This document shows positions 44,060 through 51,700 of a DNA stretch of 64,000 nt, piece by piece. The stretch spans positions 1 to 64,000 of the forward strand of contig NZ_LLZG01000081.1 of the NCBI RefSeq assembly GCF_001509475.1. Reading direction: 5' to 3'. This DNA is from Streptomyces regalis. GTDB lineage: Bacteria > Actinomycetota > Actinomycetes > Streptomycetales > Streptomycetaceae. The notes under the pieces were generated by a model. It was given only the letters and a program-made list of their open reading frames with translations. It was not told where the DNA came from and did not search any database. The translations under genes were made by a program, and so were the position numbers. Every line of letters begins with the position of its first letter. The first letter of the stretch is position 1.

Positions 44060-44269
44060 CTACGGTGCGTCGGTGTCACAACCAGTGTCGGCTTTGAGGT
44101 TGCTCATGAACGCCGTGAAGGCTTCGGCCGGAAAGGAGAGCGTGCCCTGAGCCGGGGCCTTCGAGTCGCGTATCGCGACTCGAGTGTAGAAGTTCGCTAT
44201 CTCCACACAGGCGTCACCTTGGCCACCACCGGAGAAAGATGACTTCTGCCAGGTGTCGGGGGAGGTCAT
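44060..44269 (-). CDS. DUF397 protein
   Basis: A 69-residue DUF397 protein with the full signature: WQKSSFSGGG, ACVEIAN, VAIRDSKAP and FPAEAFTAFM. DUF397 proteins are small relatives of BldB that usually pair with an XRE-DUF5753 regulator, as here (4 nt from the gene at 44274). It probably binds and modulates that regulator. Confidence 0.9.
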   Translation of the reverse strand: MTSPDTWQKSSFSGGGQGDACVEIANFYTRVAIRDSKAPAQGTLSFPAEAFTAFMSNLKADTGCDTDAP

Positions 44270-44273
44270 GTCC

Positions 44274-45125
44274 TTACAGCTCCTTCACCAGCCGGTAGAT
44301 GAAGTCACGCGAACGCTCGGGTTCAAGTGACACCGCCTCTACCCTACGGAAAAGCGTTCGATAGCGGCTGAGTTGGGCTTCAGCGTCGATGAACACGGGG
44401 CCGTTGGGCCCGTCGCGCACCACGGTGTCCAGTTTGGAGACTGGGCCACCCACATACACCATGGTGCTCCCAGCTCCCCCGAAGCCATCCAGCTCGAAGG
44501 GGATGACGCGCACGGTGACATGGTCCGCTTCGGAGAGTTCCAGGATGCGGGCGAGCTGAGTCCGTGCCGTGGCACGGTCGCCGGTTCTGATGCGCAACGC
44601 CGCCTCATGGATCACGGTCTCGTACGGGATCGGGTCAGGGTGCTCGATGATGATCTGGCGCTTCATCCGGTGTTCCACCCAGCGCTCCACCTCGCTGTCC
44701 GGGAACTCCGGATTCACGTAGGAGAAGAGCGATCGGGCGTAGTTCTCGGTCTGCAGAAGGCCCGGAACATGCAGGAAGTCCACGTCTCGCCGGTAACTGG
44801 CGTAGTGCTCCAGTTCGGACAGATCCAGGAACTGCGTTGGCAGGATTCCTCGGTAATCCTCCCACCAGCCACGCGTCCGGTCGGTCGCCATGACCACCAG
44901 GGCGTTGATCAACTCTGCATCCGGACAAGCATAGTTGGCCGCAAGGCGGCGTAGACGCTTCTCACTTACGCCGGCGAGGGCCGCCTCGATCTGGCTGATC
45001 TGAGGAGCGCTCACGCCGAGCAGAGCCGCCGCCTCTCGGGTTGCGAGTCCTGCCGAGTCACGAAGCCTCCGCAGCTCGACGGCCAAGCGCATCTGACGTG
45101 CCGTTGGCTCGCTCCTCAATGCCAT
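44274..45125 (-). CDS. XRE-family regulator with DUF5753 domain (WhiJ-like)
   Basis: A 283-residue regulator with an N-terminal helix-turn-helix (LRDSAGLATREAAALLGVS, then SQIEAALAGVSEKRLRRLA, residues about 18-60) and a C-terminal DUF5753 domain (HVPGLLQTENYARSLF, VRVIPFELDGFGGAGSTMVY). This is the WhiJ type, which with DUF397 proteins controls development in Streptomyces. It is divergent from an HATPase gene, giving the three-gene set seen in abaA-like clusters. The likely operator lies in 45126-45358. Confidence 0.92.
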   Translation of the reverse strand: MALRSEPTARQMRLAVELRRLRDSAGLATREAAALLGVSAPQISQIEAALAGVSEKRLRRLAANYACPDAELINALVVMATDRTRGWWEDYRGILPTQFLDLSELEHYASYRRDVDFLHVPGLLQTENYARSLFSYVNPEFPDSEVERWVEHRMKRQIIIEHPDPIPYETVIHEAALRIRTGDRATARTQLARILELSEADHVTVRVIPFELDGFGGAGSTMVYVGGPVSKLDTVVRDGPNGPVFIDAEAQLSRYRTLFRRVEAVSLEPERSRDFIYRLVKEL

Positions 45126-45358
45126 CTACCGCTCCTCTCAACGCGCCTGGAAGCGCTGCCCGTTCGGGGGCAGATTACGCGACCGGCTTGCACAACTTAA
45201 AGAATTAAGTCTACCGTCAGTGACGCAACGCACACGCTGTGGATTTGCTGGGATCCCGGAAGCGCACCGCCCCGTCCTGCCATGACGGCTGCGGCACTGC
45301 CACCGCCCGCCCTCCTGCAGCAAGCTGCCAACCCCCCTCTCTCGACAGGAGTTCAGCC

Positions 45359-45766
45359 ATGCCTCAAAACGAACCCTGGGAGTACTCCCTCCACATCCCC
45401 AACGACCCCCACGCCGTCACCGTCTGTCGCCGCACCGTCCGCCTGATCCTCACGATGCACGGCTTGATCCACCTCGTCGACACCGCCGAACTCCTCGCGA
45501 CGGAGCTGGTCTCCAACGCCGTACGCCATACCAAGGGACCCGCCGCCCTGCGCCTGCGATGGCGCGGCGGTGTGCTGCGTATCGGCGCCTGGGACGCCGA
45601 CCCCGAGCCGCCCGAACCTCCATCGAAGCTGGGCGACTTGGTCGACGCGGAGGGAGGCCGCGGTCTTGCGCTCGTCAGCGCCTGTGCTGACGTATGGGGG
45701 TGGCAGCCGCTGTCCAGAAACGGCAACCGGGGAAAGTACGTGTGGTGCGAGGTCATTGCCGCGTAG
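45359..45766 (+). CDS. Anti-sigma-factor-like ATP-binding protein
   Basis: A 135-residue HATPase_c protein of the RsbW/SpoIIAB type. The N-box is ELLATELVSNAVRHT, and the G1 box DADPEPPEPP and G2 GGRGLALVSACADVWG are recognisable. ATG 45359 has ACAGGAG 8 nt upstream. Divergent from the WhiJ-like regulator, as is common for these small kinases. The partner protein is unknown. Confidence 0.88.
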   Translation: MPQNEPWEYSLHIPNDPHAVTVCRRTVRLILTMHGLIHLVDTAELLATELVSNAVRHTKGPAALRLRWRGGVLRIGAWDADPEPPEPPSKLGDLVDAEGGRGLALVSACADVWGWQPLSRNGNRGKYVWCEVIAA

Positions 45767-45989
45767 GTCGCGCGGCAGGGTCAGCAGGAGTCGACCAGCT
45801 GAGCCGCGTGCCGTCGCCGCAGCAGACCGTGCCGGCGATCCCGGCCCGTCCCCGGGCAGCAGCCACACCCACACCACTGGCTGTTGCCCATACGGCACCC
45901 AACGCGGCACGTGGCCCCTACCTCTACCCGGCACTTTTGCCAGACGTCCGGTGGGCCGTGTTTCGGCAGCCTGCATAGACTCTCGAATC

Positions 45990-46652
45990 ATGTCGACGAT
46001 CCCTCCGCACGGTCCCGCCCCCACCGCCACAGACATTCCCTACGGCAGGAGAGTCGCCCGGCAAGGGTTCGTGCTCGGTGGGATCCTCATGGCGATGGGT
46101 GCCTTCTGCGTGGTCCTGGCAGTGGTCATCACCACCGGGCTCAACGGCAACGAACCCCAGCCGGTGGGACTCGTGGCACTGCTCTTCGCGACCCTTGGCT
46201 ACTCGGGCTTCAAGATCTTCCGCTCGGCCCTCTCACTTCACCACCTGGCCGTTCGCGTCGACGACGCGGGGCTGTGGCTACGCACCCGCAATGGCGAGCG
46301 TGCCATCCGCTGGGACACTCTCGCCGGTGTTGCCGTCCACTGGAGCGAAACCGACAACCGGGGTGGCAGGCAGTACTCGATCGAGCTGTGCCCGACGGGC
46401 CCGATCGACCGCGACGACCCAGTCCTGTGGACCCTGGTCCGCGACGAAGAGCCCATCCGCCCCGGCCTCCCGCGCCTGCGTTATCGCTTCCCGACCAACG
46501 GCCAATACGCCAGGCATCGGGAGCCCCTGGTTGAGGCGATCCGGCAGCACGCCCCGCACCTGTGGCTCGGCGAGACGCAACGCGAGCCGGGCCACTGTGG
46601 CTTCCCCGAGGCCGACGGACACCGGGAGCGCACCGTCGGCACCGTGCGCTGA
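45990..46652 (+). CDS. Two-TM membrane protein with PH-like domain (copy 2)
   Basis: A 220-residue paralogue of the 23811 protein. Two TM segments (about residues 28-50 and 58-76) precede a PH-like domain: VRVDDAGLWLRT, IRWDTLAGVAVHWSE, then TGPIDRDDPVLWTLVRDEEP and LWLGETQRE. Identity with the paralogue is concentrated in those motifs. I chose ATG 45990, the first start giving the family length; the frame is open upstream without support. Confidence 0.75.
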   Translation: MSTIPPHGPAPTATDIPYGRRVARQGFVLGGILMAMGAFCVVLAVVITTGLNGNEPQPVGLVALLFATLGYSGFKIFRSALSLHHLAVRVDDAGLWLRTRNGERAIRWDTLAGVAVHWSETDNRGGRQYSIELCPTGPIDRDDPVLWTLVRDEEPIRPGLPRLRYRFPTNGQYARHREPLVEAIRQHAPHLWLGETQREPGHCGFPEADGHRERTVGTVR

Positions 46653-46691
46653 GGCTGCGTGGCCTGGTTGACAAGGCAGCGGAGGAACAGG

Positions 46692-47003
46692 ATGACTGTG
46701 CCAGAACTCCCCGACATGGGAGATCCGATTCCACAAGAGGGGCCTACTCAAAGCCAGTACAACTATTACAGAAACGCGTTGATCTTCTTCGGCGTTGTGT
46801 CCCCATGGGTCTTCATCTACGTGTCGACGAGGAACCTGAGCCTTGTCTGGCTTTCCGTGCTGAATCTGATCGGCATGTACACGGGGTTCTACGTCATCGT
46901 TCGGGCCTGGCGCCGGAACCAGACTCGGCGAATGTATGTAGCGTTGGCGAGTTCGTTGGCGTGCTTGATCGTCTGCACATCACTGTTCAAAGTGCTGAAC
47001 TGA
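46692..47003 (+). CDS. Small membrane protein
   Basis: A 103-residue protein, ATG 46692 with GGAGGAACAGG upstream. It has an acidic N-terminus (VPELPDMGDPIP) and about three hydrophobic segments (FFGVVSPWVFIYVS, LVWLSVLNLIGMYTGFYVIV, LASSLACLIVCTSL). The broken gene at 49943-50252 is a related copy. GC content drops in and after this gene. Function unknown. Confidence 0.65.
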   Translation: MTVPELPDMGDPIPQEGPTQSQYNYYRNALIFFGVVSPWVFIYVSTRNLSLVWLSVLNLIGMYTGFYVIVRAWRRNQTRRMYVALASSLACLIVCTSLFKVLN

Positions 47004-47154
47004 ACTGCAACTTGGATCCCAGGTCAACTGATCGAACTCGCCAGCCGTCACCCACAGGAGTTCGTAACTGTCGTTCGGGCTAGGAGACTTGGCTTCGAAG
47101 CCTGACAGGAGCAGGAGTCCCTGTCAGTGGTCGGTGATGTACGACCCGAACGGC

Positions 47155-47342
47155 CCCGAGTCCCAGAAGATGCTCGACGAGCGCAGGAGCACTGCCGACG
47201 TCGAACTCGCCACCGCGGAATGGGTCGACTGGTTCAACAACCAGCGTCTCCACACGGCGATCGGCAATATCCAGCCCCACGAGCACGAGACCAACTACTA
47301 CGCTCAACACCAGCCCCAACCGGCGGCTGGAGTCAACGCATA
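47155..47342 (+). pseudogene. IS3-family transposase C-terminal remnant
   Basis: The translation ELATAEWVDWFNNQRLHTAIG, HEHETNYYAQHQPQP and the stop at 47341-47343 match the end of the IS3-family transposase OrfB (rve domain), including the final catalytic-region W-Y/F-N-x-x-R-x-H pattern. The rest of the transposase is missing. It is a relic of an insertion, not an active element. Confidence 0.85.
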
Positions 47343-47370
47343 GAGCCTCCACCGATCCCGGAGCGGTTCA
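47343..47370 (+). mobile_element. IS3 right terminal inverted repeat remnant
   Basis: GAGCCTCCACCGATCCCGGA followed by GCGGTTCA directly after the transposase stop resembles the usual right end of actinobacterial IS3 elements (GAGCCTCC...CGGTTCA). No left end was found in the window. Confidence 0.7.
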
Positions 47371-47471
47371 GGTTCCGCTGTCCGACTCGCCTGGTGCTGT
47401 TCACCACAACATCGCCGACAGCCCGGGACCGATCGAGTCGGTCCCGGGCGAATTCACGGCCAACTGGCCGC

Positions 47472-48131
47472 TCATCTCAGGTTCGGAATCGGGTCTAGGT
47501 GGCTCAACCGGAGCGGGAACGCGTCCGACATCCGGCTCCACCCCTCACCCCAGAAGTGGACCGTGCACCACGAACCATCGACGAAGCCGATCTCGTGGTC
47601 GCCGCCCACCACGTCGCCGCGATCCCGAATCCAGGTCACATTACGAATAGCCGTGGCCCACCCCGCTTCAACCAGCCCGGGTTTGCCAGTGAAGGAACGC
47701 ACGCGAGACACGTACACGATTTGCAGGCGGCGGTCGGTCACCTGCATCACCACGGATGCCGGGTTTGCCGGGTTCTTCGTCCGAGGCACCAGGCCGCGGG
47801 CCAGATGGCCGGCCATGCTGTTCCAGCCGCCGTGAAACGGCTTGCCCGGCCTCTTCTTCTCACGCTCTGTAAACGCTTCGACCAGCCGCTCGACCGGGTT
47901 CCAGGTGGCAGTAAGGAGTCTCAAGAGCCAGCTCACCGGGAGCAGCAACCAGCCACCAAGCGCACGGCGCTCGGATCGCAGAACGCGCGGACGGCGATAA
48001 TAGCCGGGCGACGGTGCCCGTACGGCCAAACTGACCCCGTGATCAGCACGCAGCGCTTCACCCGCTGGCGCCAACGCCCTCGCCCGCTCGACCGTCTCAC
48101 GGACGAAGGCTGCCATGTTCATTCTGCTCAT
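47472..48131 (-). CDS. Protein of unknown function with PH-like C-terminus
   Basis: A 219-residue protein. An N-terminal helical part (AFVRETVERARALAP) is followed by a hydrophobic patch (GGWLLLPVSWLLRLLTA) and a beta-rich C-terminus (VVMQVTDRRLQIVYVSR, IRNVTWIRDRGD, EIGFVDGSWCTVHFWG). Its ATG overlaps the stop of the WXG-like gene at 48128 (ATGA), so it is coupled to a T7SS substrate and could be its immunity or chaperone partner (inference). Confidence 0.7.
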   Translation of the reverse strand: MSRMNMAAFVRETVERARALAPAGEALRADHGVSLAVRAPSPGYYRRPRVLRSERRALGGWLLLPVSWLLRLLTATWNPVERLVEAFTEREKKRPGKPFHGGWNSMAGHLARGLVPRTKNPANPASVVMQVTDRRLQIVYVSRVRSFTGKPGLVEAGWATAIRNVTWIRDRGDVVGGDHEIGFVDGSWCTVHFWGEGWSRMSDAFPLRLSHLDPIPNLR

Positions 48132-49096
48132 CCGAAATCGTCCCTGATTGTCCTTGCCGCACTCGAAGGAGTCACATCCGTACGCTCGTCGAAACTCTGT
48201 GGATCGGGACGCTGGTGGTACTCGTAACGCTCCTCCGCCACTCCCGGCCCGTCCTCCAGCAGACGATCCTGGACCGCCCCGGCCGGGTCCGCGCCGATGA
48301 CGTCCTTGACAACGCCCTTCACGCCCTTCTTCACAACCCTGTAGCCCGCATACATGGCCAGATCGTTGAGATTGCGCTCAGGAATTGGATTGCCGTGCTC
48401 ATCTACCTTTTTTATGTAGCGCTTGAGGCCACCACTAAAGTACTTAGGCCCCTTACGCAGTGCATCCCGTGCCTTCTCCATTTTGCGCAGCAGTTGCATG
48501 CGCTTGGCGATGTCTGCCAGGGCATCCGCCAGCTTCGCGGTGATCTTCACGGCCTTCGCCGCCTTGTGGGCGATGCCCGCGGCCGCGATGAGCGGGCCGA
48601 TGGCCGCCGCGGCGCCCGCCGTCAAGAGCGAGAGGATCGCGGTCGTCGCGGCGGCCGCGAGCGCGGTCTCCACGATCTCGACGATGAGATCGAGCATCAA
48701 CTGCTCGGCGGCGGCGCACTCCTGGGCCGCCATTTCAAGCAGCTCCGCCGTGGTGTCCATGTCCGCGGCTTCGCCCTTGAGAGCCGCCTCGAACTCGGTC
48801 ATCATCCCGTCGAACTTCCCGAACGCCTCGCCCTCCCACTGGGTGGCCAGCGTGCGGCGATCGGCGACCAGGTCATCAACCACACCGCGTAGGTCATTGG
48901 CGGCCCTGCGGTACTTGATCGCGGTCTCGGTGAGGAGCTCGTTGTCTCCGCTGACCTGCTCCAGGAGTTCGTCCAGGTTGAACTGCTTGATGATGCCCCG
49001 GATGATCTCGTCGAGGACACCGGCGAGCGGGTTGCTCCAGTCCAGCGCGAAGTTGACCCGGCTCAGGGCATCGCCCGCCGCCTGTCCCGCCCCCAT
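48128..49096 (-). CDS. WXG-like T7SS substrate
   Basis: A 322-residue protein with an N-terminal WXG-type helical hairpin (TLATQWEGEAFGKFDGMMTEFE, residues about 82-103), a hydrophobic central stretch (AAAATTAILSLLTAGAAAAIGPLIAAAGIA, residues about 147-176) and a basic C-terminus. Its start overlaps the stop of the 49096 gene (TGATG), so it is coupled to an ESX-like protein. It looks like a substrate rather than a toxin; no catalytic motif is seen. Confidence 0.75.
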   Translation of the reverse strand: MGAGQAAGDALSRVNFALDWSNPLAGVLDEIIRGIIKQFNLDELLEQVSGDNELLTETAIKYRRAANDLRGVVDDLVADRRTLATQWEGEAFGKFDGMMTEFEAALKGEAADMDTTAELLEMAAQECAAAEQLMLDLIVEIVETALAAAATTAILSLLTAGAAAAIGPLIAAAGIAHKAAKAVKITAKLADALADIAKRMQLLRKMEKARDALRKGPKYFSGGLKRYIKKVDEHGNPIPERNLNDLAMYAGYRVVKKGVKGVVKDVIGADPAGAVQDRLLEDGPGVAEERYEYHQRPDPQSFDERTDVTPSSAARTIRDDFG

Positions 49097-49407
49097 CAGT
49101 TGCCCCCGCCCATCATGCCCCTGTTGTCCATCTCCGTGCCGTCGTATGCGGCCGCGGAATCCTTGAGCGCGTCGGCTATTGCGTACAGCGTGTCGACGGC
49201 GTCGGTGAGGTCCTTGCCGGACTCCTTGCGCTGAGTGTCGTAGTCAGCCTTCAGGTCGTCCGATTGGGGCAGCTTTCCGAACGTCTCCTGCGTGAGCTCC
49301 AGTTGCTGTGTACGCGTCCGGATGCCGTCGATCCGGCCGGCTGCGGCTTCCACAGCCTTCGCATACTTGCGGAGGGCATCGCCCTCGACATTGAATCCCC
49401 CGCTCAT
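49096..49407 (-). CDS. ESX/WXG100-superfamily protein
   Basis: A 103-residue helical protein (FNVEGDALRKYAKAVEAAAGRID, then TFGKLPQSDDL and DTLYAIADALKDSAAAYDGTE). The C-terminal YDGTE fits the YxxxD/E secretion signal of T7SS substrates. ATG 49407 has AAGGGGA upstream. Coupled by TGATG to the longer WXG-like gene, a typical substrate-partner pair. Confidence 0.8.
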   Translation of the reverse strand: MSGGFNVEGDALRKYAKAVEAAAGRIDGIRTRTQQLELTQETFGKLPQSDDLKADYDTQRKESGKDLTDAVDTLYAIADALKDSAAAYDGTEMDNRGMMGGGN

Positions 49408-49613
49408 AAGTCCCCTTCCGTAGTTCGGTACTTGGGTCGGTTGACCAACAACCATGATGAGATCTGTTCAGTCATCGGAGTCGTGGCCGCTGTTCCAACC
49501 ACTCGCCCCGATGAGTGCCTGGCACTTGCAGCTCAAACGCTAGCCCTATCACTGACGGGCACGATGAATGATCCACCGCACCTGGGCGCCCCTTGCATGC
49601 GACATTCGCGCAT

Positions 49614-49937
49614 TTATCCCTGGTGCGGGGGTTGCTGGGTGTAGGGGCCGGGGTGCTGGGGCGGCTGTCCGGGAGGAGCGGGATATCCCTGATGGGGAGT
49701 TGGCGGGTACGGCTGCTGAGCGGGTGGGTGGATCGGCTGCTGGGGCGGGTAACCAATGTTCTGGGGGTAGATTCCAGTGCCAGGGCCGACCTGGCCGGTG
49801 CCGGAGTTGCGACGGCTACGCGCTACAGCGAAGACGACGACGGCTCCAATTACAGCTCCAAGGCCGACAACGCCAACCGCAAGGACAACGAGGCCCATTG
49901 AAGAGGATCCCTTCTCGTTCTTGCTCGTTCTTGGCAT
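49614..49937 (-). CDS. Orphan mycosin-type C-terminal tail
   Basis: A 107-residue protein with one TM (about residues 15-38) followed by a Pro/Gln/Tyr-rich tail (GYPAPPGQPPQHPG, YTQQPPHQG). The TM-RSRRN-proline-rich tail closely matches the C-terminus of the 50276 mycosin (VIRSRRNGG, GYPAPPGQQDP, YTQQPPHQG). The protease domain is absent. It may be a relic or a stand-alone membrane anchor. Confidence 0.65.
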   Translation of the reverse strand: MPRTSKNEKGSSSMGLVVLAVGVVGLGAVIGAVVVFAVARSRRNSGTGQVGPGTGIYPQNIGYPPQQPIHPPAQQPYPPTPHQGYPAPPGQPPQHPGPYTQQPPHQG

Positions 49938-49942
49938 CTAGG

Positions 49943-50252
49943 TCACTGCAAAATCGCGAGTGCGACGAGGGAGAGCAATAGGGTCATCGCGTGAGTCCCT
50001 GCCCCCACCTTTTCAAGGCGCGATTGTCGTCGCGGCACCCGCGCAGCATGACCACGAGACCCAAACGCGCGTACCAATCAGATCGAGGGCTGTCAGCCAC
50101 ACGAGCTTGCCAGACATGATCGACGCGACGAAGAGCAACCAAGGGGCGACGATTGCAATCCCGAGCAAGATGCCGACGAAGTAGTTCGCGGTCCGCGATG
50201 TCATTTCATCGGCAGCAGATTGTGAATTCAAGTCCGGTAGGTCCGAGTCCAC
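49943..50252 (-). pseudogene. Broken copy of the 46692 membrane-protein gene
   Basis: The open frame from ATG 50252 encodes 79 residues (DLPDLNSQSAADE, then APWLLFVASIMSGKLVWLTALDLIG), matching ELPDMG and SPWVFIYVSTRNLSLVWLSVLNLIG of the 46692 protein. After LDLIG the match continues in another frame (LGLVVMLRGCRDDNRALKR) and then a third (MTLLLSLVALAILQ, stop at 49943). Two frameshifts would be needed to restore it. Confidence 0.5.
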
Positions 50253-50275
50253 AGCCTCTCCTGGGCGAACTGCTC

Positions 50276-51613
50276 CTACTGCCCTTGGTGCGGAGGCTGC
50301 TGGGTATAGGGGTTGGGGTCCTGCTGTCCCGGGGGAGCGGGGTACCCCTGGCTCGGAGCGGAATTGGGATACGCCTGCTGGGCGGGCGTGTACCCCGGGT
50401 ACTGGGAGCCTCCGCCGCCGGCACCGGGGCCGCCGTTACCGCCGTTGCGGCGGCTGCGGATTACCACGAAGACGATCGCACCGATTACGACGACCGCTGC
50501 GATACCGCCGATGAGGATGAGGGAACTGCTGGAGGAGGACTTCTTCTTCTTTTTTGCCTGGGTCGAAGAGTCCGTTCCCTTCGATGACTGAGTGGACGTC
50601 GAACTAGACGACGAGAGTTGGCCAAGAGGGTTCTTCTTGGAGCCGGCGGGGATGTCCATCGTGAGTGCCGAGTAGGGCCGCACGATCCCGTAGCCGTATT
50701 CTTCGTCGGGCGCCTTAAGCCCCTTGTGGTGCGCGAAGGTGGCCGTCTTGATCAGGCGGTTGATTACTTGACCTGCGGTGAGGTCGGGGTGCTTGGAGCG
50801 GACCAGAGCGGCAGCAGCGGATACGTAGGCCGTGGCCTCCGAAGTGCCACTGGACTCGCCGTACCCATTGGACATGGTCTTATTTGCGCCGACGATTTTC
50901 ACACCTGGCGCGGTGAGCGTCAGCCCCTTTCCAGTATTCGAGTCTGTCCAGAGGTTGGCGTCTTGATCTACGGCACCCACAGATACAACCCCGGGCAGTG
51001 CTGCTGGTTCGCTTACAGCAACAGACGCTTCATTACCTGAGGCTGCAACAACTACAACGTCGTGCGCTTGTGCATACGCGATGGCATCCCGACCCGCACT
51101 TAGAGTCTTACCGCCACCATCGTTACCGAAAGAGAGATTAATAACGGTCGCGCCTTGGTCTACTGCATATCGAACTGCAGCTCCCCATGTCTCATCCAGA
51201 TTCCTGTCTTCTCGCGTCTGGAGAGTGCGCAACGGCAAGATTTTGGCCTTCGGCGCAAGTCCAATTACACCGTCATCATTTCCCGAGCCGTGCCCATGCC
51301 CAGCAATGATGCTCGCCATCTTTGTTCCGTGACCGATGATGTCCTCTTGGGCGTTCCCTCCGCCGGTGAAGTCCTTCCCCTTGAGGACCTGGCCACTCAG
51401 ATCAGGGTGACTGGCATCGACTCCAGAGTCGACAACCGCAACAGTGACGCCTTGCCCTTGGGATTCAGCCCAGACATCGTCTGCTGCGAATGCGTTCAAG
51501 GCCCATTGTTGATCTCTGACGTAGTCCGCCGATGCCGTTGGGGCTGTAGTGAGGAGCAAAGCTCCTGTCAGCGTCACGACTCCCGCCGTAGACCAGACTC
51601 GCTTGAAACTCAC
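50276..51613 (-). CDS. Mycosin-type subtilisin protease (2 of 3)
   Basis: A 445-residue S8 protease with signal peptide (residues 1-29, cleavage near TASA-D), triad Asp62 (AVVDSGVD), His95 (GHGTKMAS) and Ser near 255 (SGTSEATAYVS). A Ser/Thr/Lys linker leads to a C-terminal TM (LILIGGIAAVVVIGAIVFVV) and a Pro/Gln-rich cytoplasmic tail. Proline-rich tails are not typical of mycobacterial MycP. It lies next to two small genes related to other parts of the locus. Confidence 0.9.
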   Translation of the reverse strand: MSFKRVWSTAGVVTLTGALLLTTAPTASADYVRDQQWALNAFAADDVWAESQGQGVTVAVVDSGVDASHPDLSGQVLKGKDFTGGGNAQEDIIGHGTKMASIIAGHGHGSGNDDGVIGLAPKAKILPLRTLQTREDRNLDETWGAAVRYAVDQGATVINLSFGNDGGGKTLSAGRDAIAYAQAHDVVVVAASGNEASVAVSEPAALPGVVSVGAVDQDANLWTDSNTGKGLTLTAPGVKIVGANKTMSNGYGESSGTSEATAYVSAAAALVRSKHPDLTAGQVINRLIKTATFAHHKGLKAPDEEYGYGIVRPYSALTMDIPAGSKKNPLGQLSSSSSTSTQSSKGTDSSTQAKKKKKSSSSSSLILIGGIAAVVVIGAIVFVVIRSRRNGGNGGPGAGGGGSQYPGYTPAQQAYPNSAPSQGYPAPPGQQDPNPYTQQPPHQGQ

Positions 51614-51658
51614 TTAATTGCTCCTCACTCAACTACGACTGGTTCCGCCAGTCTTCAT

Positions 51659-51696
51659 GCGAGCGAGCCGCACGTTTCTCCGTACGGCTCGCTCGC
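51659..51696 (-). terminator. Terminator after the PPE-like gene
   Basis: GCGAGCGAGCCG pairs with CGGCTCGCTCGC around a 14-nt loop, 5 nt past the stop of the 51701 gene. The downstream mycosin gene therefore probably has its own promoter. Confidence 0.8.
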
Positions 51697-51700
51697 GTGC

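Noticed and set aside
47089..47154. The first codons of the IS remnant frame as a new small gene
   Set aside because: They precede the recognisable transposase part, have no ribosome-binding site and look like a chance extension.
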